From the NCBI GenBank assembly GCA_037200525.1, contig JBBCGG010000001.1:4208501-4272500 (forward strand): a stretch of 64,000 nucleotides of DNA, read 5' to 3'. Source of the DNA: Methylocella sp. GTDB lineage: Bacteria > Pseudomonadota > Alphaproteobacteria > Rhizobiales > Beijerinckiaceae. Under the pieces are notes generated by a model. It ran no database searches. It had not been told where the DNA came from and was given only the letters and a program-made list of their open reading frames with translations. This document shows positions 8,272 to 17,807 of the stretch, piece by piece; positions within the stretch are counted from its first letter, which is position 1; every line of letters begins with the position of its first letter. The translations under genes and the position numbers were made by a program.

Positions 8272-9321
8272 CTAGATCCAGCCTTTGAGTTCGCGCGCAA
8301 CTATATGTTCAATCACCCGCATTCCGTCGGCGCTATCGTTGAGGCAAGGAATCAGCGCGAATTTCTCGCCGCCGTTCTCTTCAAAGAATTCGCGATTCTC
8401 GACGCCTATTTCGGAAATGGTTTCAAGACAATCCGAAGAGAATCCGGGCGTTATCACGACCATGTTCTTGACTCCCTTGCGGGCGAGCTCCTTGACGGTC
8501 GCATCGGTATAGGGCTCCAGCCATTGCGCCCGACCAAAGCGCGATTGAAAGCTGACCGGACAGCGTTCCGCGCTGAGCCCGAGACGCTCGCGAAGAAGGC
8601 GCCAAGTTTCGAGGCATTGATCGTAATAAGGATCGCCAGCCTCGACATAGGCTTTGGGAATGCCGTGATATGAGACAAGAATGATCTCTGGCGTAAAATC
8701 GAGCCTAGCTAGTCCTTCGCGCAAAGAGGTCGCGAGAGCGTCGATATAAACTGGGTCATTGTAATACGGGACCGCGCTCCGCAACTCCGGGCGCCAATGC
8801 ATCTTAGCCAAAGATTGCTCGACTTTATCGGCGACGCTCGCCGTCGTCGCTCCGGCGTATTGCGGATAAAGCGGCGCGATCAGCAATCGCTTGCATCCGT
8901 TCCGTTTCAGTTTCTCGAAGGCGCCGATAATGGACGGCTGGCCATAACGCATGGCCCATTCGACTTCGATCTGGGCATCTCCCCCGCCAAAGCCGCCGCC
9001 GCCAATCCAAGTCGCAAGCTTCTCGGCTTGCGACCGCGTAATGGTCTTCAGCGGACTTTCGTTACGCTCGCGGTTCCAGACCGTCTCGTAGTTTTTGCTG
9101 CTGCGTTGCGGTCGCAAGGAAAGAATAACGAGATTCAGAATCGGCCACCAAATGATCCGCGGCGTATCCACCACCCGAGGGTCCGACAAAAACTCCTTCA
9201 GGTAGCGGCGCACCGGCCAATAGCCGAGCGCATCGGGCGTTCCGAGATTGACGAGAACAACGCCAATCTTGCCAGTAGCCGCGGAGGCATCCTCGTCCGA
9301 AAAAACAGGAGATTGCGACAT
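8272..9321 (-). CDS. hemH: Ferrochelatase
   Basis: A 349-residue ferrochelatase, which inserts Fe2+ into protoporphyrin IX at the last step of heme synthesis. Family landmarks are VVLVNLGTPD at the N terminus, the stretch LVSYHGIPKAYVEAGDPY with the catalytic histidine, and CPVSFQSRFGRAQWLEPYT; the late stretch ISEIGVENREFF contains the usual glutamate. Length is typical. It reads in the same direction as irr, 72 bp downstream of it, which makes sense because Irr proteins sense heme and control iron and heme genes. Confidence 0.95.
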   Translation of the reverse strand: MSQSPVFSDEDASAATGKIGVVLVNLGTPDALGYWPVRRYLKEFLSDPRVVDTPRIIWWPILNLVILSLRPQRSSKNYETVWNRERNESPLKTITRSQAEKLATWIGGGGFGGGDAQIEVEWAMRYGQPSIIGAFEKLKRNGCKRLLIAPLYPQYAGATTASVADKVEQSLAKMHWRPELRSAVPYYNDPVYIDALATSLREGLARLDFTPEIILVSYHGIPKAYVEAGDPYYDQCLETWRLLRERLGLSAERCPVSFQSRFGRAQWLEPYTDATVKELARKGVKNMVVITPGFSSDCLETISEIGVENREFFEENGGEKFALIPCLNDSADGMRVIEHIVARELKGWI

Positions 9322-9393
9322 GAATTGGAATGCCTGTCAGAGTGACGGTCGACGCTAGGCGACGCTTTAGGACGGAGCCAAAAGCCGATCGCT

Positions 9394-9894
9394 CTACTCG
9401 CTGAGCGCCGGCGCGTCGCGCAGACGAACGATGACATCGACTTGCGCCACCAACTTTCCCGACGGCGGCGGCGGCAATTTCAAAAGGTCGATGGCGACCT
9501 GAGGAATGTCGATCAGGACATTCGAGCCTTCGACCAAGTAATGGTGATGGATCGCCGCATTCGTGTCAAAATAAGTTCTCGATCCATCGACTGCGATGCC
9601 GCGCAACAATCCGGCTTCAGTGAATTGATGCAGGCTGTTGTAGATTGTCGCGAGCGAAATCGACACATTGGAGGCCTGCGCCTCATCGTGCAGATTCTCA
9701 GCCGTGAGATGCCGATCGCCCTTGGAAAAAAGCAACCAGCCGAGCGCTATCCTCTGCCGCGTCGGCCGCAGTCCGGCGGCGGCTAGTTTCATGCGCAATT
9801 CATGGAATGGGCAGCCCCTCAGCGCGCCGAGCGGCGTCCTCGCGCCGCGGCTCGACTTCAATGAGCGTTTCAACACTGGCTGGCACGAACCCAT
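9394..9894 (-). CDS. irr: Irr, heme-responsive Fur-family iron regulator
   Basis: A 166-residue Fur-superfamily regulator. GLRPTRQRIALGWLLF and ATIYNSLHQFTEAGLL are the winged-helix signature of Irr. A heme regulatory motif GCPFHELR near residues 27-34 (Cys28) matches the GCP motif by which Bradyrhizobium Irr binds heme and is degraded. A histidine run AIHHHY follows in the metal/heme-binding half. ATG 9894 is chosen because it has a GGAAAG ribosome site and the extra upstream residues (to 9933) look unrelated. Position directly upstream of hemH supports a link between heme supply and iron regulation. Confidence 0.88.
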   Translation of the reverse strand: MGSCQPVLKRSLKSSRGARTPLGALRGCPFHELRMKLAAAGLRPTRQRIALGWLLFSKGDRHLTAENLHDEAQASNVSISLATIYNSLHQFTEAGLLRGIAVDGSRTYFDTNAAIHHHYLVEGSNVLIDIPQVAIDLLKLPPPPSGKLVAQVDVIVRLRDAPALSE

Positions 9895-10086
9895 GGCTTT
9901 CCGCGACCTTTGCGCCGTCCCGCGGCAGTCCACGGGGATCGTTTATTCATAAGATATTCATCACCTGGCGGCAACCTTGGCGAAGCCCGACGCCCAGCGC
10001 ACGGCGGTCACGCCTCGCCCGCCCAAAATCGGAGCCTTGTGACATCGCCAATATTTTCCCATATAGGTGTGTGAAAGGGATAGTCG

Positions 10087-10350
10087 ATGCCGCAGATCAC
10101 GATCTACACCACGGAAACTTGTCCGTATTGCCGCCGCGCGAAGCAGCTGTTGGCAAAAAAGAACGTAGAGTTCACTGAAATTGCCGTAGATAACGACCCG
10201 GCGGCGCGTCGGGCGATGATCCAGCGCTCCGGTCGCACAAGCGTCCCGCAGATTTTCTTCGACGACAAGCACATCGGCGGTTGCGACGATCTTTACGAGC
10301 TTGAATACGACGGCAAACTCGATCGGCTACTGGCCGACAAGGTTCAATGA
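10087..10350 (+). CDS. grxC: Glutaredoxin 3
   Basis: An 87-residue glutaredoxin with the dithiol active site CPYC at residues 12-15 and the glutathione-binding TSVPQIFF and GGCDDLYEL stretches. It reduces protein disulfides and mixed disulfides in the cytoplasm with glutathione. Length is normal. The gene is divergent from irr, and its stop region overlaps the start of the DUF1178 gene by four bases, a pairing that suggests one transcript. Confidence 0.93.
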   Translation: MPQITIYTTETCPYCRRAKQLLAKKNVEFTEIAVDNDPAARRAMIQRSGRTSVPQIFFDDKHIGGCDDLYELEYDGKLDRLLADKVQ

Positions 10351-10811
10351 TCAAATTCTCCTTGGTGTGCGGGAGCGGACACGAATTCGAGAGCTGGTTC
10401 CGGAGCGGAGCCTCCTACGACGATCAGGTCCAATCTGGCCTTGTCCTCTGCCCCGTCTGTCAGACCTCGAGCGTGGTGAAATCGATCATGGCGCCGGCCG
10501 TGGCGCTTCACGGCCGGGACAAGCTTTTGCCTGCGCAGGGGCCATCCCCCGCCGAGCGGGGCGCCAATGTCGCTTTGATCGATAACCACGACAGGCAACT
10601 GCGGACAATGATCGAGGACATCCGAAACCGGATACTCGAGCATACCGAAGATGTGGGAACCGCTTTTGCCGAAGAAGCGCGCAAGATCCACGATGGCATC
10701 GTCCCGGACCGCGCCATCCATGGCCAAGCTAGTCCCGAGGAAGCCCGCGCCCTGATCGACGACGGCGTCAAGATTATGCCGATTCCCCGCCTGCCGGACG
10801 ATTTCAACTAG
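10347..10811 (+). CDS. DUF1178 family protein
   Basis: A 154-residue conserved alphaproteobacterial protein of unknown function. The N terminus has a putative zinc-ribbon: a first part CGSGHEFESWF and a second CPVCQT about 25 residues later. The C-terminal part with IPDRAIHGQAS-like sequence (VPDRAIHGQASPEEARAL) is the conserved end of the family. It overlaps grxC by four bases, suggesting a redox or metal-related role, but none is proven. Its stop is followed by four palindromic repeat units. Confidence 0.85.
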   Translation: MIKFSLVCGSGHEFESWFRSGASYDDQVQSGLVLCPVCQTSSVVKSIMAPAVALHGRDKLLPAQGPSPAERGANVALIDNHDRQLRTMIEDIRNRILEHTEDVGTAFAEEARKIHDGIVPDRAIHGQASPEEARALIDDGVKIMPIPRLPDDFN

Positions 10812-10823
10812 CGCACGGTCTTA

Positions 10824-11019
10824 CCCGAAAAGTCCGCAACTTTTCGGGGTCATGTTCTCCTTCAACGCATAATCTCAGCCGAAAAGTCTGCAACTTTTCG
10901 GGATTATGCTTTCGTTTCAACGCATAATCTCAGCCGAAAAGTCTGCAACTTTTCGGGATTATGCTTTCGTTTCAGCGCATAATCTCAGCCGAAAAGTCTG
11001 CAACTTTTCGGGATTATGC
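10824..11019. repeat. Four palindromic units, three of them in exact 55-bp tandem array
   Basis: Units at 10867-10909, 10922-10964 and 10977-11019 are identical 43-bp imperfect palindromes: GCATAATC, then CCGAAAAGT, a CTGC loop, AACTTTTCGG, and GATTATGC. They are 55 bp apart start to start, with a 12-bp linker. A fourth, shorter core copy lies at 10824-10849 with a CCGC loop. The array sits between two convergent genes and the TAA stop of the peptidase gene (11014-11016) lies inside the last unit. The hairpins could stop transcription from either side. Confidence 0.9.
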
Positions 11020-13068
11020 TTTGAGCCCGCGCTTTCGCAAAAGCGCCTCTGGCGTCGGCGCTCTGCCTCTAAAATTCCGGTAGGCGGCCTCGGGATCGCG
11101 GCTGTCCCCGGCGGCGTAGACAAATTCATGCAGCTTTGCGGCCATGGCGGAATCGAAAATGTCGCCGCTTTCCTGGAACGCCTCAAACCCATCAGCATCG
11201 AGGATTTCCGACCAAAGGTAGCTGTAATAGCCGGAAGAATAGGATTCGCCCGAGAAAACATGCTGGAAATGCGGCGTGCGGTGCCGCATCGCTATAGCCT
11301 GCGGCATGCCGAGCCGCGCCAGCTCCTTCTTCTCAAAAGCGAGCACATCGATCGCATCGCTTGATGGCTCCAGATGGAGGCCAAGGTCGATGAGGGCCGA
11401 AGCGGCATATTCGACTGTGGCGAAACCCTGGTTGAATCGCCGCGCGCTGAGCAGCCGTTGCAGCAGCGCTTCCGGCATCGGCTCGCCCGTCTCGTAATGG
11501 ATCGCGAAACGACGCAGGATTTCCGGCTGCTCCAGCCAATGCTCATAAAGCTGCGAGGGAAACTCAACAAAATCGCGAGCGACATTCGTGCCCGAGATCA
11601 TCGGATAAGTCACATTCGACAACATGCCATGCAGCCCGTGGCCGAACTCGTGAAAGAGAGTTCGCGCATCGTCAAAACTGAGAAGGCTCGCCCCGTCTTC
11701 GCCCCCTTTGGCGAAATTCATGACATTGACGATGATCGGCAGCCCCTCGTCATCCAGCTTGTGCTGGCCGCGGAAATCGGTCATCCAGGCCCCGCTCCGC
11801 TTCGAGGGGCGCGCGAAATAATCGCCGATGAAGAGCGCGACCGGCGCGCCATCGCGGCCAATCACCGTCCACGCGCGGGCATCTTGGTGGTAAAGGGCTA
11901 TGTCTAAGCGCTCCACGAAACTAACGCCGAACAGGCGGTTCGCCGCGTAGAAGGCCGCATCGATGACTTTGCCCAATTGCAGAAAGGGCTTTATCTCGCC
12001 CTCGTCGAGATCAAACTCGAGCTTTCGCTGCTTTTCGGCGTAATAGCGCCAATCCCACGGCGCGATCTCGAAATTCCCGCCCTCGGAGGCTGCGATCTTT
12101 TGGAGCGCCGCTTCCTCGTCTTTCGCGCGCGCCAGCGCTGGCGTCCACACCGAATGCAAAAGATCGAGCGCTGCCTGCGGCGCCTTGGCCATCGTATCGG
12201 CCAGACGGAAATGCGCGAAACTCTCAAAGCCAAGCAGACGCGCCCGCTCAGCCCGCAGTTTCACCATCTCCGCGGCGATCGCGCTATTGTCGCTGAGGCC
12301 GCCGCTTTCGCCGCGCGCGGCCCAGGCGCGAAAGGCTTTTTCCCGGAGATCGCGCCGTTCTGAGAATTGCAGGAAAGGCTCGATGCTTGAGCGCGACAGG
12401 GTAATGCCATATTTGCCAGGGTGGCCGCGCTCAACCGCCGTGCGCGCCGCGCTGGCGATGAGCGAGGCGGGAAGTCCGCCAAGATCCTCGACATCGAGCA
12501 CCAGCAGATAGGCTTTTTCATCGGCGAGAACATTTTGGCCGAATTGCGCGCCGAGCGTCGCAAGACGCTCCCCGATCTCGGCGAGGCGCTTCTTGCTTTC
12601 CGGCGGCAAGCCGGCGCCGTTACGAGCAAAATTGAGATGATAGCGCTCCAACACGCGCAGCTGTTCGGCGCTGAGGCCGAGCCGCTCCCGCTCGGCATAG
12701 AGCCGCGCCACTCTGGCGAACAAAGCCTCATTCAAGAAGGTCTCGCTGCGATGGCGCGACAAGACCGGCGCAATGTTTCGCTCGATCGCCTCCAGCGCCT
12801 CATTCGCGTCGGTTCCGACAAGATTGAAGAAGACGGATGAGACCCGATCCAACGCCCGACCGCTGCGCTCCAGCGCCTCGATCGTGTTAGCGAAGGTCGG
12901 CGTCGTCGGATCGGCCGCGATAGCGTCGATTTCAGCCCGCGCCTCTTTGAGCGCCGCTTCGAAGGCAGGCGCAAAGTGCTCCGGCGTCACGCGGTCAAAA
13001 GGCGGCGTCTTGAGCGGGCCGGTCCAGGGTTCGAGCAGCGGATTTTTGCTTGGGATTGTCTGGATCAT
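11014..13068 (-). CDS. dcp: M3-family metallopeptidase, peptidyl-dipeptidase Dcp type
   Basis: A 684-residue zinc peptidase of family M3. The zinc motif HEFGH is at residues 473-477, and the later stretch YSSGYYSYLWSEILDADGF is the second conserved block. The N-terminal part (NPLLEPWTGPLKTPPFD) resembles Dcp more than oligopeptidase A, so removal of dipeptides from peptide C-termini is the best guess; oligopeptidase A is the alternative. There is no signal peptide, so it is cytoplasmic. The last codons (LKA, stop) are formed by the palindromic repeat array, which has replaced the original gene end or fixed its present stop. Confidence 0.88.
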   Translation of the reverse strand: MIQTIPSKNPLLEPWTGPLKTPPFDRVTPEHFAPAFEAALKEARAEIDAIAADPTTPTFANTIEALERSGRALDRVSSVFFNLVGTDANEALEAIERNIAPVLSRHRSETFLNEALFARVARLYAERERLGLSAEQLRVLERYHLNFARNGAGLPPESKKRLAEIGERLATLGAQFGQNVLADEKAYLLVLDVEDLGGLPASLIASAARTAVERGHPGKYGITLSRSSIEPFLQFSERRDLREKAFRAWAARGESGGLSDNSAIAAEMVKLRAERARLLGFESFAHFRLADTMAKAPQAALDLLHSVWTPALARAKDEEAALQKIAASEGGNFEIAPWDWRYYAEKQRKLEFDLDEGEIKPFLQLGKVIDAAFYAANRLFGVSFVERLDIALYHQDARAWTVIGRDGAPVALFIGDYFARPSKRSGAWMTDFRGQHKLDDEGLPIIVNVMNFAKGGEDGASLLSFDDARTLFHEFGHGLHGMLSNVTYPMISGTNVARDFVEFPSQLYEHWLEQPEILRRFAIHYETGEPMPEALLQRLLSARRFNQGFATVEYAASALIDLGLHLEPSSDAIDVLAFEKKELARLGMPQAIAMRHRTPHFQHVFSGESYSSGYYSYLWSEILDADGFEAFQESGDIFDSAMAAKLHEFVYAAGDSRDPEAAYRNFRGRAPTPEALLRKRGLKA

Positions 13069-13306
13069 GCCGGGACTCCGTCCTATTTGCGCGGGACACT
13101 TTAGCGGATCGGCAGCTTTTGCGCATCGGTCGAAGCAATGGATATTGCCGGCGCTGGCCCCTAGAGAATCGATCGAAACGCTGGCCCCGGCGCAACGAGC
13201 CGGCTCTAGCTAAGCCATTGGTTGCGCTACGTTTGCTTGCTTTGATGGTCCCAAACGTTACAATTGCAATCTGAGACGAATGGCGCGTGTTTGAGGCAAG
13301 ACGGAC

Positions 13307-14602
13307 ATGTTTACACCGGCTTTCGCCCAGGTCATCAGCGTAGTCGGCGGAAAGATGGATCTGATCGCCCTGATTTATTTCGCTCTGATTGTCGGCCTGA
13401 CGTACTTTGTGATCATTCGGCCGCTGCGAAAGCGCGCCCGCAAAAACGCCCATCTCATCTCAACCGCCGCCCCGGTTCGTAAATCCAAGGAAGTCAAAGC
13501 GACAAGCCCGCCCACGCCTGGCCAGAACAGCGCTTCATTGAAGGGCGGAGCGACAACTGTGGAGGACGATATGGATATAGCGTCACTCATGTCGGCTGTA
13601 CGAGATCAAGCCGTCGAACTCCGCTGCGAGCATGCAAAAGTCGTTTCGAATCTGTCATTAAACTTTGACGTATTGACAAATCGTCTTTCGACCATCGAGC
13701 CCCTTCTCGCCAAGATGATGGAGGCGGCCAGTAAGAGCGAAGCCTCGGTCGGTCTCCTGACGCTCTCGAATGATGAGTACAAGCAAAGGCTATCGGAGGC
13801 CGAACGCGACCTTGCGCTCTATCAGCCTCTCGCGGTCAAGTTGGAGAGCGATCTTCGCATCGCGCGCAATCGCCTCGCAGAAACTGATCGCAAATTTGTC
13901 GCTCTTGAAACCGACTACGCGAAGGCGCAAAGCGCCTCCAACGATCTATTCCAGAAAAAGTCTTCCGCCGAGATGGCTCGTCAGCGCGCAACCGAAGAGA
14001 ACGTTGCGCTTGCTCAGAAGCTGAATGAGCACGAGTTCACCATACAATCGCTGTTGCGCGAGACCGCGCAGCTTAAATCCGAGACTGTTTCCGTAGCCAG
14101 CGACTTTGAGCGCTCGGAGCTGGAATCGAAGTCTGTAGCCGACAAATATGCGGCGGAGCTCGAGGGCAACAGTCGGGCGAAAGCGGCTCTCGATTCGCTG
14201 CAGACCGAGTTCAATCAATTTCGAAAAGATAGCGCTGCGCAGACTGAACAGGCCGAGGAACGTGAGAGAGCCTTAACAGCCGCTCTCTCAGTGAAGGAAA
14301 AGCAATTCTACGATTCCGAGATCAAGCGGTCGGCCCTGGATTCAAAGATCGATTTCCTCACTCGAACCAATCAGCGCCTGCGCGAGGATTTGCGACGCCA
14401 TCTCGACCACATTGGAAACCTCGAAGCATCGAACCGTAAGCTTTTTGATTTGCTCGCGCGTAACTCGATCGCCGAGGACCAGGATACCGAAGCAAAAGGG
14501 GCCGCGACGGCGGCCCGCGTCACCCCAAAACTGCGTGCGGTGCCCGACAGCCAAACGGGTAATAACGGTCCAGCGAAGTCGACGCCGCTGGACCGCGCAT
14601 GA
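13307..14602 (+). CDS. Membrane-anchored coiled-coil protein, crescentin-like rod
   Basis: A 431-residue protein. Residues 18-42 are one membrane segment followed by RPLRKRARK, a layout that resembles the start of YajC. Residues 85-400 are almost entirely heptad-rich, charged sequence, predicted to be a long coiled coil, with the closing stretch DLRRHLDHIGNLEASNRKLF. A disordered tail follows. The rod resembles crescentin-type filament proteins of alphaproteobacteria, so a role in cell shape or envelope organisation is possible but not shown. The gene stands alone between the peptidase and the convergent SDR gene. Coiled-coil similarity alone is weak evidence of descent. Confidence 0.6.
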   Translation: MFTPAFAQVISVVGGKMDLIALIYFALIVGLTYFVIIRPLRKRARKNAHLISTAAPVRKSKEVKATSPPTPGQNSASLKGGATTVEDDMDIASLMSAVRDQAVELRCEHAKVVSNLSLNFDVLTNRLSTIEPLLAKMMEAASKSEASVGLLTLSNDEYKQRLSEAERDLALYQPLAVKLESDLRIARNRLAETDRKFVALETDYAKAQSASNDLFQKKSSAEMARQRATEENVALAQKLNEHEFTIQSLLRETAQLKSETVSVASDFERSELESKSVADKYAAELEGNSRAKAALDSLQTEFNQFRKDSAAQTEQAEERERALTAALSVKEKQFYDSEIKRSALDSKIDFLTRTNQRLREDLRRHLDHIGNLEASNRKLFDLLARNSIAEDQDTEAKGAATAARVTPKLRAVPDSQTGNNGPAKSTPLDRA

Positions 14603-14681
14603 TCGCCTCGCGCCAGACCGCGGGCGCTTCGCCAGGCACCCGCGAGCCGAAGCGTTGAGGAGATATTTCGCCAACTCGCTG

Positions 14682-15557
14682 TTAGCGTCCTTCGCCCGCC
14701 TCCCAAAGCGCCTCAAGCCCCACGCGATAGGTCGGGTACGCAAGCTCAACTTTCAGTTCTTCCTTTAACTTCCGGTTCGAGACGCGCTTATTTTCCGCGT
14801 AAAAACTGCGCGTCATCGGTGGGATGCCTTCCGCCGTCTCGATATCCTCTTCCGGCGGCGGCTCGACTCCCATGAGCATGGCGGCGTAGGCCACCACATC
14901 CTGCGGCGGGGCCGGCGCGTCATCCGCGACATTCCAGACGGAGCCCGGCCCGTCAAACGCTATCGCAGCGGCGATGGCGCGGCTGATGTCCTCGACATGG
15001 ATGCGGTTGAACACCTGATCCGGCTTGACCAGGCGATGCGCCTTTCCCTCCTTGAGATTGAGCAGCGCATTGCGGCCCGGCCCGTAGATTCCGGCCAGGC
15101 GCAAAATATGCACCGTCTTGTCCTTGCTCTTGCCGATCGCCGTCCAAGCTTTTTCCGCCTGCAGGCGCGTCCGCGAGCGCTCCGACGTCGGCGCCGCAGC
15201 CTGCGCCTCATCCACCCATTCGCCCTGACGATCCCCATAGACGCCGATCGTCGAGAGATAAATAATGATCTGCTCGCGGCGCAAGGTGGCGATGCGGTGG
15301 CCAAACCGCGCCAGCACCGGATCGACCGAGACCGCTGGCGGAACCGAGACGAGCAGCACATCGGCGCTAAGGAGTCTCGCCGCAATGTCCTCGTCTTGAC
15401 GATCAGGACCAAACACCAACGTCTCGACCGTTTCGCTGGCGAGTTCCTGCGCCTTATCGGCGCTCCGCACGGTGCCCGCAATGGACTCGAACAAATCGCC
15501 AAAACGGGCAATAAAATCCTGGGCGCAATAACCCAGACCAAAAGCAAAAAGCTTCAT
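14682..15557 (-). CDS. NAD(P)-dependent SDR/epimerase, YeeZ-like
   Basis: A 291-residue extended short-chain dehydrogenase-like protein. It starts [15 protein letters not shown], a nucleotide-binding start typical of YeeZ-like members, then shows [12 protein letters not shown], where Tyr could be catalytic, and [14 protein letters not shown]. The substrate is unknown. The ATG at 15557 overlaps the TGA of queG by four bases, so the protein is made from the same mRNA as queG and the GST upstream. The open frame runs further upstream but that part is antisense-like noise within queG. Confidence 0.8.
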   Translation of the reverse strand: MKLFAFGLGYCAQDFIARFGDLFESIAGTVRSADKAQELASETVETLVFGPDRQDEDIAARLLSADVLLVSVPPAVSVDPVLARFGHRIATLRREQIIIYLSTIGVYGDRQGEWVDEAQAAAPTSERSRTRLQAEKAWTAIGKSKDKTVHILRLAGIYGPGRNALLNLKEGKAHRLVKPDQVFNRIHVEDISRAIAAAIAFDGPGSVWNVADDAPAPPQDVVAYAAMLMGVEPPPEEDIETAEGIPPMTRSFYAENKRVSNRKLKEELKVELAYPTYRVGLEALWEAGEGR

Positions 15558-16738
15558 AACGGCCGACCTTCTTTCATAGAAACCGCCGGCGCAGCGAGCG
15601 CCGCGACCCACTCCCGGTCGACTTCGGGATCTTTCTCGCTCGGGCGCCAGCGTTGCGCGAGCTCCGGCATTCTCTGCGATATGAGCCGCCCGAGGGCCCA
15701 AACCGCCATCGCCCGGACAAGCGGCGACTCGGCTTGGAGTTTTTCCGCCGCGGGCGCGGCCAGCGCTGCATCGCCGGAATTGCCCGCCGCAATCAAAACA
15801 TTGCGCGTAAAGCGCGCCAAACCGATTCGCTTGACCGGACTGCCGGCAAACAACAACCGAAAAGCGGCGTCGTCGAGGCAAAGCAGTTGGGCGAGCGAGG
15901 GCGCGCACAGTTCTTCGCGCGGCAGCAGCTTGATGTCCTTGGCCGTCTGCGCGAATTTATTCCACGGACAGACGGCGAGACAGTCGTCGCAGCCATAAAT
16001 GCGATTGCCGATCAGCGGCCGAAGCTCCGCCGCTATATGGCCCTTATGCTCAATCGTCAGATAGGAAATGCAGCGCCGCGCATCGAGCACATAAGGCTGC
16101 GGAAAAGCCTTGGTTGGGCAAATATCGAGGCAAGCGCTGCATCGCCCGCAATGATCTTCTTCGGGCGCGCCCGGCTCCAGCGGCAAGGTCGTGAAGATCG
16201 AACCCAGAAAAAGCCAGGAGCCCCACTCCCGCGAGACGAGATTGGTGTGCTTGCCCTGCCAGCCGAGTCCGGCCGCCTGCGCCAGAGGCTTTTCCATCAC
16301 TGGGGCCGTATCGACGAAAACCTTGAACTCCGGCGCCTCAAATCCGGCTTTCCGCGCGGCGGCGGCGAGCCAGGAGGCAAATTGCTTGAGGCGACCCTTG
16401 ACGAGATCATGGTAATCCCGGTTTCGGGCGTAGACGGAAATATTGCCAGCGGATTTTTGGGCGAGCCCGGCCAATGGATCGCCAGGAGGAGCATAATTTG
16501 CTCCCAGCATGAGAACGCTCAGCGCCTGCGGCCAAAGCCGCCTTGGATCGGATCGCCGCGCCTGCGTCGTCTCGAGCCAATCCATGTCGCCGGCGGCTCC
16601 CGAGGCGAGCCACGCGGAAAACCGCTCCCCCGCTTGCGGATTGGCGGCGGCGAAAGCGTCGGGATTGGTGATCTTGCAAATATCGAAGCCGAGCTCTTGC
16701 GCTTTGGCTTGCAGTTGCGCCTCGAAAGCCGGCGTCAG
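15554..16738 (-). CDS. queG: Epoxyqueuosine reductase QueG
   Basis: An iron-sulfur, cobalamin-dependent enzyme that turns epoxyqueuosine into queuosine in tRNA. Two 4Fe-4S motifs are present: [12 protein letters not shown] and CDDCLAVCP. The N-terminal half ([16 protein letters not shown]) and the C-terminal repeat region match QueG, and about 394 residues is the right size. The start is unclear: the family begins near LTPAFEAQ, where the only nearby codon is CTG (16736-16738), overlapping the stop of the GST gene. An ATG at 16864 inside the GST gene would add about 42 unrelated residues. The gene overlaps both neighbours. Confidence 0.88.
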   Translation of the reverse strand: MTPAFEAQLQAKAQELGFDICKITNPDAFAAANPQAGERFSAWLASGAAGDMDWLETTQARRSDPRRLWPQALSVLMLGANYAPPGDPLAGLAQKSAGNISVYARNRDYHDLVKGRLKQFASWLAAAARKAGFEAPEFKVFVDTAPVMEKPLAQAAGLGWQGKHTNLVSREWGSWLFLGSIFTTLPLEPGAPEEDHCGRCSACLDICPTKAFPQPYVLDARRCISYLTIEHKGHIAAELRPLIGNRIYGCDDCLAVCPWNKFAQTAKDIKLLPREELCAPSLAQLLCLDDAAFRLLFAGSPVKRIGLARFTRNVLIAAGNSGDAALAAPAAEKLQAESPLVRAMAVWALGRLISQRMPELAQRWRPSEKDPEVDREWVAALAAPAVSMKEGRPL

Positions 16739-17427
16739 AAATCGAGGTCCGCGTAAATTGGCGCGGGGCTGAGGCCCGGCAGCCTGTCCGCCAGCAAAGA
16801 GCGGAACGCCGGACGCGACTTGACCCTGGAGTACCAGAGCTTCGCCGCTTCGTTCTCTTCCCATGGAACATCGCCCAAAAAATCGACGCAGGACAATTGC
16901 GCTGCGGCGGCGAGATCGGCATGCGAGAGAGTGTTTCCCGCGAGCCATTTTCGGCTGCCGGCCAGATAGCTAATATAACGCATATGGGTGCGGATATTGG
17001 CGCGCGCCGCGCGCACCAGATCCATATCCGGCGGCCCGCCGCCGCGCTCCCGCAGCATGTACCGCTTATAGACCTTTTCGGTCACCAGCCAATTGGTGAC
17101 CTCGTTGAAGAATTTTTGGCCAAACCAATCGACCAAACGGCGCACTTCCGCACGGGAAAGAGGGTCCTCCGGCAGAAGCCGATGCTTGCCTAGAGCGAGG
17201 CCGCGCGTCTCGTCGAAATATTCGGCGATGGTTGCGGGACCCGAAACCACGATGCCCGGATGTTCGACTAGAACCGGCGTCTGCCCGGCCGGATCGAGGA
17301 TCAGAAAATCGCGGCGGCGTTCAAAGACGTTTTCCTCGATCAGTTCGGGTTCGATGCCATATTCCCCAAGGAGAAGCCTGACGAAACGCGAATGCGGGCA
17401 GAGCGGATGATGATACAGTGAGATCAT
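16735..17427 (-). CDS. Glutathione S-transferase family protein
   Basis: A 230-residue GST. The thioredoxin-fold N terminus begins [20 protein letters not shown], with a CPHS motif at the usual active-site position, then [20 protein letters not shown], which holds the Pro and Ser that bind glutathione. The C-terminal helical domain has [19 protein letters not shown]. Its substrate is not known. It is first in a three-gene operon (GST, queG, SDR) with overlapping ends, an arrangement that recurs in Rhizobiales as far as I recall. Confidence 0.88.
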   Translation of the reverse strand: MISLYHHPLCPHSRFVRLLLGEYGIEPELIEENVFERRRDFLILDPAGQTPVLVEHPGIVVSGPATIAEYFDETRGLALGKHRLLPEDPLSRAEVRRLVDWFGQKFFNEVTNWLVTEKVYKRYMLRERGGGPPDMDLVRAARANIRTHMRYISYLAGSRKWLAGNTLSHADLAAAAQLSCVDFLGDVPWEENEAAKLWYSRVKSRPAFRSLLADRLPGLSPAPIYADLDF

Positions 17428-17807
17428 TCAGCTTCGTGTTCGGGAGGTTTGGGGAGACGGAGGCGAGGCCGTTCGGGCAATCCGGCAGGTCGAGCGGCGA
17501 TCCCGCCTGAGGAAGGCTTCCCAAGTCGGGGTGAATAATTCGTTAAGGACGCCGGCCCCGAGGCGAGCTGCGGCGGAGCATTGACGCCGGCCTTCGGTCG
17601 CGTCGCGATATCACGCGTTGTCTTTAAGCCATGCTTCAATAGCGCGACAGATGCCGGAATAGGTAAGCTCCTTCGCGTTCAATTTGAGTTTCTTCGACGC
17701 GGCAGGCAGTTGTCGTGAAAATTTATTATATTGTTTCCAGATGTGACCGCCGCCATTGGCTGGCCGTTCACGCCGAAACGCACCCGCGCCCGCGCTCGAG
17801 TCCGCGC
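17428..17807. other. Intergenic region with a possible gene fragment
   Basis: About 380 bp between the GST gene and the transglutaminase gene. On the minus strand a frame ending at TGA 17611-17613 reads KKLKLNAKELTYSGIC and then RAIEAWLKDNA, which has the look of real protein, and it stays open up to about 17790. There is no ATG, GTG or TTG start in that frame, so it is either the tail of a lost gene or uses an unusual start. A good -10 box TATAAT lies inside it on the minus strand near 17730. I see nothing else. Confidence 0.35.

Noticed and set aside
10824-11019. CRISPR array
   Set aside because: Linkers are 12 bp and nearly identical, so there are no unique spacers.
10906-11364. Plus-strand frame through the palindromic repeats
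   Set aside because: It is made of repeat units and the antisense of the peptidase gene; no protein-like character of its own.
15653-16756. Long plus-strand frame opposite queG
   Set aside because: It is antisense to the well supported queG; Arg-rich composition typical of shadow frames in GC-rich DNA.
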